Of a stretch of 64,000 nt of DNA, positions 46,404 through 54,232 are shown piece by piece. A program made the translations under genes and the position numbers. Each line of letters begins with the position of its first letter. The first letter of the stretch is position 1. The stretch is taken from contig CAZWHW010000008.1 in assembly GCA_964633815.1 (NCBI GenBank), positions 10,143 through 74,142 of the forward strand. Direction: 5' to 3'. A model generated the notes under the pieces. It searched no databases and was not told the DNA's origin. It saw only the letters and a list, made by a program, of their open reading frames with translations. This DNA comes from CALKZN01 sp964633815. GTDB lineage: Bacteria; Pseudomonadota; Gammaproteobacteria; Arenicellales; Arenicellaceae.

Positions 46404-47660
46404 ATGACAAAAGAAAAACAACTCATAACCACAGAAGAAAATACTCTTGGAAATGCAACCCGGCGAGACTTTTTTCGTGTCGCTGGGACTTATGGATTGA
46501 GTTCAACTGCTTTAGCCGCCAGCCTTTTGGGTGGCACTTTTACCACTTCTCAACTGGCCAATGCTGCCGAAAAAGAAGCCAAACGTCGTTATGCCAAACC
46601 TGCTAAATATTCTTTGAAATTTGGCGCTTCAGGCTTTAACGAAAAAAACCTATTAATTGAACGTGCAGGATGTATTGATTTTATTCAAGACATCGAATCA
46701 CGTACTGATGGTGAAATTCGCGTTGAATTTATCGGCGATAACCAAATTTGCGGACAACTAAATTGCGTTAAGAAAACACAGCAAGGCATCATTGATATGT
46801 TTACTGCTTCCACGCAAAACTCTGCTGGCGGCGCACCATATCTGAACGTCTTAGATTATGCCTACATGTTCCCAACTCGTGCTTCGCAATATCACTTCCT
46901 GTATAGCCCAGAAAGCCAACGCATTCTGCGTGATCCATTGCGCAAACAGCATAACTTGCAATTCTTATTCTCTCATTGTGAGTTACGCGGCTTACAAATG
47001 GGCTTAGGCTGGAAAGACAAACCTTTAATCACCAGCATTGATCAACTTAAAGGTACTAAAAACCGTGTAACAGGTACTCAGCTTGGTCGTATTGCCATGC
47101 AATTACTGGAACTCAATCCAGTGCCAATTGCCTGGTCTGAAACACTTGATGGCTTGAAACAAGGTTTGATTGATGGCGCAGAAACATGGGCTGGCGCGGT
47201 TGCATATGCCAATATGTCACCTGTTGTTGCTCAATCAGTTGATTTACGTTTCTTCTGCGGCACTGAAGCAACCATGATGGATTCACGTGTTTTTGATAAG
47301 TTCAGTGGTGAATTGCAGGATGCAGTAATGGAGTCTGCTTACTTAACTCAAGTGAAAGTTCAAGCATCGCAAGAAGCCTCATTATCAAATACTGTTGGCG
47401 CAACTACACCGCAACTACCTGGCACTTTATTTAAGCAGCACGGCGTTAGAGTTGCACATTTATCGGATGCCGAACGTGAAAAAGCTGCCAAAATTTGTGC
47501 TCCAGAACATAACCCAGAGCCGTGGGTGAAATGGCGTGGACGTCTTGATAAATGGGCTGGAGGGATTGATACCTATTCAGACATACATAAAGTGGCTCGT
47601 GAAATCCCATTGAATACTTTGGCTGAGAATGTCACTCCACGTCGCTGGTGGAAAAGCTAA
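46404..47660 (+). CDS. iseK: TRAP transporter substrate-binding protein (IseK-like)
   Basis: A 418-residue periplasmic DctP-family receptor. The N-terminus carries a twin-arginine signal (ATRRDFFRVAG, Arg20-Arg21) followed by a hydrophobic segment and an Ala-rich cleavage region, so export is probably by Tat. The mature part has the DctP arginine region (NRVTGTQLGRIAMQLLELN). The specificity for isethionate is inferred from the cluster (xsc, pta, GMC dehydrogenase), not from residues. A 15-bp-stem terminator separates it from its permease genes. Confidence 0.85.
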   Translation: MTKEKQLITTEENTLGNATRRDFFRVAGTYGLSSTALAASLLGGTFTTSQLANAAEKEAKRRYAKPAKYSLKFGASGFNEKNLLIERAGCIDFIQDIESRTDGEIRVEFIGDNQICGQLNCVKKTQQGIIDMFTASTQNSAGGAPYLNVLDYAYMFPTRASQYHFLYSPESQRILRDPLRKQHNLQFLFSHCELRGLQMGLGWKDKPLITSIDQLKGTKNRVTGTQLGRIAMQLLELNPVPIAWSETLDGLKQGLIDGAETWAGAVAYANMSPVVAQSVDLRFFCGTEATMMDSRVFDKFSGELQDAVMESAYLTQVKVQASQEASLSNTVGATTPQLPGTLFKQHGVRVAHLSDAEREKAAKICAPEHNPEPWVKWRGRLDKWAGGIDTYSDIHKVAREIPLNTLAENVTPRRWWKS

Positions 47661-47689
47661 TAAAATCTAGTTCAGCTTTTGCTCAATAA

Positions 47690-47734
47690 CTAAAAGTGTT
47701 GTGTTCATTGCAATGAGATAACTCGCACTTTTAG
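47690..47734 (+). other. Inverted repeat after the TRAP binding-protein gene
   Basis: CTAAAAGTG (47690-47698) pairs with CACTTTTAG (47726-47734). The loop contains the small palindrome CATTGCAATG. It lies 29 bases after the stop of the binding-protein gene and upstream of the strong terminator. It may protect the 3' end of the transcript. Confidence 0.45.
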
Positions 47735-47760
47735 CTATTTAGAGAGTACTTATGTACGCA

Positions 47761-47798
47761 AAATGCTGTGCTAATCATTATTAGCACAGCATTTTTTT
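47761..47798 (+). terminator. Strong rho-independent terminator inside the TRAP operon
   Basis: A perfect 15-bp stem (47761-47775 with 47780-47794), a CATT loop and seven T residues (47792-47798). It lies about 100 bases after the binding-protein stop and about 145 bases before the small permease gene. Confidence 0.9.
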
Positions 47799-47942
47799 GA
47801 CTCTATATAAACCAAAACTTCTGTGCTGCGTGCTTCATTTTTTCAAGCAACACAAGGGGTACTTTCAATTACAAAAAAGAAAAAAGTAATTAAAAAACTA
47901 TGGAAAACACATATCCCTGCTATTCATTAGAGAGGTCTCAAG

Positions 47943-48464
47943 ATGATTAAGTCAGTATTTTCTCGCATTCATGATGATATTGAAAAATGGATAATGGTCA
48001 TATCCTATGGCGCCATGGCTTCAATTATTTTTGTCGAAGTGATTCGTCGATTTTTCTTCAATCAACAGGCCGCTTGGAGCACCACCATCCCAATCTATTT
48101 GTTTCTATGGTTAACTTGGATGGGCACATCCTACAACACCAAACAGCGATCACACCTACGCTTTTCTGAAGTCCGAGATCGACTTTCTCAAAAAGGTCAG
48201 TTTTTGACCCTCATCTTAGATGCCGTCCTGTGGTACATCTTCGGCATCATTGTGATTTATTTTTCTATCGAGCAAGTGCAAATTTCATATGATAACTTTG
48301 CCATTGTTCAAGGAACGGATGATGTGATGCAGTGGTGGTTTTATCTGGCTACCCCACTTGCATGGAGCTTGTTGCTTTACCGAGTCACTCGAAATCTCAT
48401 GGAAGATATTCAATATTACAAACAAGGCAAGCCCCTTATACAAGGCAAAATGTTGGATGACTAG
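47943..48464 (+). CDS. iseL: TRAP transporter small permease (DctQ type, IseL-like)
   Basis: A 173-residue inner-membrane protein with four transmembrane helices. The DctQ features are the helix-1/2 segment FVEVIRRFFFNQQAAWS and the following TWMGTSYNTKQRSHLRF. It begins the long downstream unit that runs through the CobST-like, GMC and Soe genes with gaps of 40 bases or fewer. AGAGAGGTCTCAAG precedes the ATG and contains the AGAGAGG ribosome binding site. Confidence 0.9.
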   Translation: MIKSVFSRIHDDIEKWIMVISYGAMASIIFVEVIRRFFFNQQAAWSTTIPIYLFLWLTWMGTSYNTKQRSHLRFSEVRDRLSQKGQFLTLILDAVLWYIFGIIVIYFSIEQVQISYDNFAIVQGTDDVMQWWFYLATPLAWSLLLYRVTRNLMEDIQYYKQGKPLIQGKMLDD

Positions 48465-48476
48465 GGAGGAGGTAAT

Positions 48477-49760
48477 ATGGATTCATTATTAATTTCACTT
48501 ATCAGTCTAGGAGTTACAGTATTCTTTATCCTTGGTGTTCCTATTTTCTTGGTGATTGGATTTTGGGTTGTTGGAGTAAGTCTGGTTATTGACTTCACAC
48601 TAGCAAATATTGGAGTCACCTTATATGAAGGTTTAAACTTTTATGGCTTATTGGCTCTACCACTATTTATATTAACGGGTGACTTGATCAATGCCGCCGG
48701 CATCGCCAAGCGACTCGTTGATTTTGCCTACGCTTTACTAGGATGGTTGCGCGGTGGTTTAGGGATGGCCTCATTAGGTTCCTGCGGTTTATTTGCCGCT
48801 ATTTCAGGTTCAAATTCCGCTACCACTGCCACTATCGGCAGCATTATGCATCCAGCAATGAAAGAATCAGGCTATGACACTCGCTTTGCCGCTGCCACAA
48901 TTGCTGCTGGCGGCACTGTCGGCATTATTATTCCGCCGAGCATCATTTTTATCGTCTATGGCTTTATGCTAAACCTGCCCATTGGAGATTTATTCATTGG
49001 TGGATTAATCCCTGGTGCATTAATGGTGTTCACCATGATGTTGATTTGTTATTTGCTTTCAAGACGCAATAAATGGGGTACTATAGCACCATTTAGTCCA
49101 AAGAAAATTGCCACCACAGGAACCAAGGCATGGCTTGGATTCTTAGCGATTGGCATTGTCATTTGGGGGATTTACAGCGGAGCGTTTTCACCTACCGAAG
49201 CGGCGGGTGTCACTACTGGATTTTGCTTGCTCGCTGGAGTCTTTGTTACTCGTGAACTCAGTCTAAAATCCTTGCCAAAAATCATGATGCGTTCAGGACA
49301 AATCACTGGCATGTTGGCACCGCTCATTGCAATCTCAATTGTCATGCAACAAGTTTTGTCGCAATTGGGAGCAAAAGAATACATTACCGAAGTCGTCACT
49401 TCCCTAGGCGGCTTTTATCCCGTGTTGTTTGCTTGTATGATTATTGTCTTGCTAGCAGGCACAGTGTTAGAAAGCTTACCAAACACAATCATTTTAGCGC
49501 CTATTTTAGCGCCAATCGCCGCCAGTATTGGTGTCGACCCTATCCACTTTGCCGTTATTTTTCTGGTCGGTGATGCAATAGGTTTTATCACACCACCGTA
49601 TGGCTTAAATCTTTATGTCGCAAGTGGCATAACCAATATTCCTTATCTCAAATTATTGTATTACACCATGCCGTATTTAGCAGCGCTGCTAATCACATGG
49701 GTTGTTGTCGCGCTGGTACCAGATTTGTCGCTTATTTTACTGGGCGGGATAGGTAAATGA
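48477..49760 (+). CDS. iseM: TRAP transporter large permease (DctM type, IseM-like)
   Basis: A 427-residue, 12-helix membrane transporter subunit that uses a sodium gradient in known TRAP systems. DctM motifs include LPLFILTGDLINAAGIAKRL, GSCGLFAAISGSNSATTATIGS and GGTVGIIIPPSIIFIVYG. A strong GGGAGGAGG ribosome binding site lies 6 bases before the ATG. It follows the small permease by 12 bases. Confidence 0.92.
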   Translation: MDSLLISLISLGVTVFFILGVPIFLVIGFWVVGVSLVIDFTLANIGVTLYEGLNFYGLLALPLFILTGDLINAAGIAKRLVDFAYALLGWLRGGLGMASLGSCGLFAAISGSNSATTATIGSIMHPAMKESGYDTRFAAATIAAGGTVGIIIPPSIIFIVYGFMLNLPIGDLFIGGLIPGALMVFTMMLICYLLSRRNKWGTIAPFSPKKIATTGTKAWLGFLAIGIVIWGIYSGAFSPTEAAGVTTGFCLLAGVFVTRELSLKSLPKIMMRSGQITGMLAPLIAISIVMQQVLSQLGAKEYITEVVTSLGGFYPVLFACMIIVLLAGTVLESLPNTIILAPILAPIAASIGVDPIHFAVIFLVGDAIGFITPPYGLNLYVASGITNIPYLKLLYYTMPYLAALLITWVVVALVPDLSLILLGGIGK

Positions 49761-49800
49761 TTTTCGTATTAAAACAATATCAGACTGATTGATTATCGAT

Positions 49801-50772
49801 ATGAGCGTTCTTAAAAATATCAATGTAAACAATGTATTTGATCTTAATGTTGATCTCTCTGTATCTGGATTTACCGAGCGTTCGGGAGATGTTCCTGAAA
49901 TAGATGAAAATTATGTCTTCAATAAAGAAGTGACTATGGCCCTGCTTGCAGGTTTTCAAGAAAATCGCCGCGTTCTTGTGCAAGGCATGCATGGTACTGG
50001 CAAGACAACACATATTGAACAAGTCTGTGCACGTTTGAATTGGCCTTGTATGCGAATCAACTTGGATGGTCATATCAGCCGTATTGAGCTGATTGGTAAA
50101 AATGTGATTACTCTGCGTGACGGCAAACAAGTAGTTGAATTTCAAGAAGGGATTATTCCTTGGTGCTTGCAACGTCCAATGGCAATGGTTTTTGACGAAT
50201 ATGATGCTGCGCGTCCAGAGGTTATGTTTGTTATTCAACGTTTACTCGAACGCGACGGCAAACTGACACTGTTAGAAGAAAATAAAGTTATTGAACCACA
50301 TCCAGAGTTTCGTCTGTTTGCAACATCGAACACTGTCGGATTGGGCAATTCAACAGGTTTGTATCATGGCACACGATTGCTAAATCAAGCGCAATTAGAT
50401 CGTTGGGATATGGTGGTGAGTTTGAATTTTCTGAACAAAGACATTGAACGCTCCATTATTCAGGCCAATGTGCCTAATTTCAGTGATGAACAATCACTAG
50501 ACAATATGTTAGCGCTTGCTGAGTTGACCCGTAGCAGTTTTCAAGCCGGTGATATTTCTACTCTAATGACACCAAGAACAGTCATCAGTTGGGCGGAAAA
50601 TATCGGTATTTTCAAGGATGTTGACTTTGCCTTTCGTTTGTCTTTTCTGAATCGTTGTGATGAAACTGAACAATTCATTTTTGCTGAGTATTTTCAGCGT
50701 TGCTTTGGCTATGAAATAAACATATCCAGCTCTATAGGTGGTTCTCCATTGAGTGATAAGGAGCAAGGTTAA
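49801..50772 (+). CDS. CobS-like AAA+ ATPase (MoxR group)
   Basis: A 323-residue ATPase from the ATG at 49801; a TTG at 49789 is in frame but less likely. Walker A is QGMHGTGKTT (about 61-70), Walker B is MAMVFDEYD (about 128-135), and sensor and arginine-finger regions follow (ATSNTVGLGNSTGLYHG, LDRW). The similarity is to CobS of the aerobic cobaltochelatase, including the ENYVF-type N-terminal strand. No cobalamin gene is nearby and CobN is absent. It overlaps the VWA partner gene by one base. I infer a chaperone/metal-insertion role for the dehydrogenase or molybdoenzyme encoded downstream. Confidence 0.82.
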   Translation: MSVLKNINVNNVFDLNVDLSVSGFTERSGDVPEIDENYVFNKEVTMALLAGFQENRRVLVQGMHGTGKTTHIEQVCARLNWPCMRINLDGHISRIELIGKNVITLRDGKQVVEFQEGIIPWCLQRPMAMVFDEYDAARPEVMFVIQRLLERDGKLTLLEENKVIEPHPEFRLFATSNTVGLGNSTGLYHGTRLLNQAQLDRWDMVVSLNFLNKDIERSIIQANVPNFSDEQSLDNMLALAELTRSSFQAGDISTLMTPRTVISWAENIGIFKDVDFAFRLSFLNRCDETEQFIFAEYFQRCFGYEINISSSIGGSPLSDKEQG

Positions 50773-52589
50773 TGGCAGAAACAGTCATGCAAAATCATTC
50801 ACAACAATGGTTCCGACTTGAAGAATTTTGTGGTTCAACACTCCGGGCATTGAGTAATAACCCTCATGTCTATTTTCGAGGTGATCGTTTGTATCAAAAA
50901 CAAACGTATTTACCTTTGCATATTCCACACTTAGATATTTCTGATTCTCAAGACATATCTTTGCTGCAGCCAGATTATCGCGGCATCGCAGATGGCGTTG
51001 CCATGCGTTTACTTTTTTGCAACGAAACACTGCATCAGCAATATCGCCCTACTTCGGACATGAATAGACTGATATTTGAAGTATTAGAACAACTTAGGGT
51101 AGAGGCACTCGTTCCAGCAAAATGGTCAGGCGTCAGACAGAATTTGCGTAACCGTTTCACAAGCTGGTCAGAGACCTGTTATCAGCAAGGGCTTACTGAG
51201 AGTTCTAGCGGGATCATGTTTTACACGCTGATACAAATGTGTTGGTCACGCCTTAATGGCTATCCTGTAATAGCCGTCACCGAAGATCTCACCGAACCCA
51301 CCCGCGCTGGAATCGCACCCTTGTTTGGCAGCTTGATTGCAAGCCTAAAAAAAGCAGTTAATGACCAACAAAGTTATGCCGCTATTAGTTTAGAGATTGC
51401 CCAAGCATTTGCACATGCAGTCATGAAAACCAATGATGACTTAGAGCAAGAAGATGATTTAGAAGACCTAGATATCACCAAAGAGCAGCAAAATCTTGCT
51501 GAAAAGCTCAAACTTTGGATTAATTTTGACAATGCTGATACTCATATTGCTGTTGCAAACAATGCTCTGAGCAAGGATAAAAAAGCCGATTTCAAACAAC
51601 AGCCCTATCAGGTTTTCAGCAGAGACTATGATCAAGAATTAAATGCGGCTCAATTGCTCAGGCCTGAACTGTTAATTCGATTACGTGAACATTTAGATCA
51701 TAAAATTCGAGCGCAACACATCAATATTTATCGTATCAGCCAGCAATGGCAAACATTGCTGACTGCACCAGAAAATGAAGGCTGGTTATTTCACCAAGAA
51801 CAGGGCTATATCGATAGCCGTTTATTGTCGCGAATCGTCACTTCTCCCGCAGAACGAAAAATATTTCGCCAACAAGACCAGCATCCAACGGTAAACACCA
51901 GCGTCAGTTTCTTATTAGATTGTTCAGGCTCGATGAAACTTCATAGTGAATCCATTGCTGTGTTTCTTGACACTATGGCGACGATTTTAAACCGAATCGG
52001 AATCGCGACGGAAATATTAGGTTTTACCACCACCGATTGGAATGGTGGCAAAGTCTTAACTGATTGGATAGCAAAAGGTCGGCCAAAGAATCCCGGGCGA
52101 CTAAATGGCATCCAACATATTGTCTATAAATCTGTCAATACCCCTTGGCGTCGAGCTAAACGCGATCTAGCCGCATTATTAAAATCAGATAGATACCGTG
52201 AAGGCGTTGATGGTGAAGCCTTGCAATGGGCTGCCGATCGACTATCGCAAAGGCATGAACCACGAAAAATCCTCATCGTTATTTCTGATGGTTGTCCTAT
52301 GGACACTGCAACGCATTTGGCCAATCAAAAAAACTATTTAGATCACCACTTGCAGAACACTGTTGCAAGCATTGAAAAAAACAAGCAAATTGAACTTTAT
52401 GGCATAGGCGTTGGTCTCGATTTGAGTTGTTTTTATCGCCACAGCATTGCGGTGAATAGTGAAACGATAGCGAGCAATAGCACATTTTCACTTTTATTCG
52501 AGTTGATTCATAAAGCGCGAAAAAATCGTAATTTGCGATCAACTGTTTTGTTTAACTCGTCGAAACAAGACGAAACAACGACTTTTTGA
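50772..52589 (+). CDS. CobT-like VWA-domain protein
   Basis: A 605-residue partner of the AAA+ protein. The N-terminal half is helical, with an acidic patch around residue 220-240 (DDLEQEDDLEDLD), as in CobT. The C-terminal von Willebrand A domain has the MIDAS motif DCSGS starting near residue 383, then the conserved Thr region and VISDGCPMD. Other CobT landmarks are DGEALQWAADRL and IELYGIGVGLDLS. AAA+/VWA pairs of this kind remodel or metallate a client enzyme. Start and stop overlaps with its neighbours imply translational coupling. Confidence 0.82.
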   Translation: MAETVMQNHSQQWFRLEEFCGSTLRALSNNPHVYFRGDRLYQKQTYLPLHIPHLDISDSQDISLLQPDYRGIADGVAMRLLFCNETLHQQYRPTSDMNRLIFEVLEQLRVEALVPAKWSGVRQNLRNRFTSWSETCYQQGLTESSSGIMFYTLIQMCWSRLNGYPVIAVTEDLTEPTRAGIAPLFGSLIASLKKAVNDQQSYAAISLEIAQAFAHAVMKTNDDLEQEDDLEDLDITKEQQNLAEKLKLWINFDNADTHIAVANNALSKDKKADFKQQPYQVFSRDYDQELNAAQLLRPELLIRLREHLDHKIRAQHINIYRISQQWQTLLTAPENEGWLFHQEQGYIDSRLLSRIVTSPAERKIFRQQDQHPTVNTSVSFLLDCSGSMKLHSESIAVFLDTMATILNRIGIATEILGFTTTDWNGGKVLTDWIAKGRPKNPGRLNGIQHIVYKSVNTPWRRAKRDLAALLKSDRYREGVDGEALQWAADRLSQRHEPRKILIVISDGCPMDTATHLANQKNYLDHHLQNTVASIEKNKQIELYGIGVGLDLSCFYRHSIAVNSETIASNSTFSLLFELIHKARKNRNLRSTVLFNSSKQDETTTF

Positions 52590-52597
52590 AATCAATT

Positions 52598-54202
52598 ATG
52601 TCATTGAATTTTGACTATATTGTTATTGGTGCCGGTTCCGCTGGTTGTGTGTTGGCTAATCGCTTATCCGCTGATCCAAATAATCGTGTCTTACTGTTAG
52701 AAGCGGGCAACAAAGATACCAATATTTGGCTTCATGTGCCGGTGGGTTATTTCAAAACCATGCATAACCCAAGCACCGATTGGTGCTATCTAACTGAACC
52801 TGATCCAGGCATTAGTGATCGTCAGTTGCAATGGCCACGAGGCAAAGTACTGGGTGGCTCCAGTTCCATCAATGGTTTGCTGTATGTTCGCGGCCAAGCT
52901 GAAGATTATGATCGTTGGGAAGCATTGGGCAATAAAGGCTGGTCATACCAAGGTGTGCTGCCTTATTTTAAAAAGTCGGAAGATCAGGAACGAGGAGAAG
53001 ATGACTATCACGGTGTTGGCGGGGCTTTAAAAGTCTCTGATTTACGCTTACGCCGAGAAATAGCGACGCGTTTTGTCAACGCTGCGCAAGAAACAGGCAT
53101 TCCATTTAATGAAGACTACAACGGTGCCACCCAAGAAGGCGTCAGTTATTTTCAGCAAACTGCACATAAAGGTTTTCGCTGGAGCACAGCAAAAGGATTC
53201 CTAAAAGACGCAAAAAAGCGCAAAAACCTGACTGTATTTACTCGATCACAAGTCTCTAAGTTGCTATTCGACGAAGGTGACAATTTGAAAGTCACAGGAA
53301 TCGAATTTCGTAAAGACAATACGCTAATGACTGCGACAGCCAATAAAGAAGTTATTTTGAGTGCTGGCGCGATTAACTCTCCACAAATTTTGCAGTGTTC
53401 GGGTATTGGCAACGGTGATTTACTGCATTCATTAGACATTCCTGTCAAACATTTACTGCCAGGTGTAGGGCAAAATCTACAAGACCACTTACAAATTCGA
53501 TTGGTCTATAAAACGCATCTCAGAACATTGAATGACGAACTCAATAGCTGGCTGAAACAAGCATGGGTTGGCGCTCAATATATTCTCACACGTACCGGCC
53601 CATTAACTCTGGCGGCCAGTCAAGTAACTGTCTTTACTCGTTCTAATGACAAAGTTGAGCGTCCTGATATTCAGTTTCATATGCAACCCTTGAGCGCTGA
53701 CAAACCTGGAGAAGGCGTGCATCCATTTTCAGCATTCACCTCATCAGTATGTCAGCTCAGACCGCACAGTAGAGGACATTTGAATATAAAAAGTCCTGAT
53801 CCATTTGAATATCCCGAAATTTACCCAAACTATCTCTCAGATGAGCGAGATTGCGAAGTCGCGGTGAACAGCATTAAAATTGCCAGAAATATTACCAACG
53901 CGCCGTCACTAGCAGATGTGATTGAGGATGAATTCGTGCCAGGCAACCAGTTTCAAACCGACGATCAGCTACTTGAAGCAGCTCGTTTGTATAGCCAAAC
54001 CATTTACCATCCCACTAGTACCTGCAAAATGGGCCATGATGAATTCGCTGTGGTGGATGAACGATTAAAAGTTCATGGTGTTCAAGGTCTACGCATTGCT
54101 GATGCTTCAATCATGCCTGAGATTGTATCGGGCAACACCAATGCGCCAAGCATTATGATCGGCGAAAAAGCAGCCGACATGATTTTAGAAGATAACCGTT
54201 AG
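52598..54202 (+). CDS. iseJ: GMC-family FAD oxidoreductase, isethionate dehydrogenase (IseJ) candidate
   Basis: A 534-residue choline dehydrogenase-like flavoprotein. Features are GAGSAGCVLANRLS (about residues 11-24), the second GMC motif WPRGKVLGGSSSINGL, the signature SAGAINSPQILQCSGIG, the catalytic His in TIYHPTSTCKMG (about 470) and the C-terminal Asn in SGNTNAPSIMIGEKA. There is no signal peptide. The start is the ATG at 52598, 8 bases after the cobT-like stop; a TTG at 52586 is less likely. From the flanking TRAP, xsc and pta genes I infer oxidation of isethionate to sulfoacetaldehyde. Another small alcohol remains possible. Confidence 0.78.
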   Translation: MSLNFDYIVIGAGSAGCVLANRLSADPNNRVLLLEAGNKDTNIWLHVPVGYFKTMHNPSTDWCYLTEPDPGISDRQLQWPRGKVLGGSSSINGLLYVRGQAEDYDRWEALGNKGWSYQGVLPYFKKSEDQERGEDDYHGVGGALKVSDLRLRREIATRFVNAAQETGIPFNEDYNGATQEGVSYFQQTAHKGFRWSTAKGFLKDAKKRKNLTVFTRSQVSKLLFDEGDNLKVTGIEFRKDNTLMTATANKEVILSAGAINSPQILQCSGIGNGDLLHSLDIPVKHLLPGVGQNLQDHLQIRLVYKTHLRTLNDELNSWLKQAWVGAQYILTRTGPLTLAASQVTVFTRSNDKVERPDIQFHMQPLSADKPGEGVHPFSAFTSSVCQLRPHSRGHLNIKSPDPFEYPEIYPNYLSDERDCEVAVNSIKIARNITNAPSLADVIEDEFVPGNQFQTDDQLLEAARLYSQTIYHPTSTCKMGHDEFAVVDERLKVHGVQGLRIADASIMPEIVSGNTNAPSIMIGEKAADMILEDNR

Positions 54203-54232
54203 CTGCATGACATATTATTGGTATACAAAATA

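Noticed and set aside
47752..47784. A ten-codon frame running into the TRAP terminator, as an attenuator leader peptide
   Set aside because: It has no ribosome binding site and no run of a regulatory amino acid; the hairpin is explained as a terminator.
49801..52589. Calling the AAA+/VWA pair a cobaltochelatase for cobalamin synthesis
   Set aside because: No cobN or other cobalamin gene is nearby, and the pair is coupled to transporter and dehydrogenase genes.
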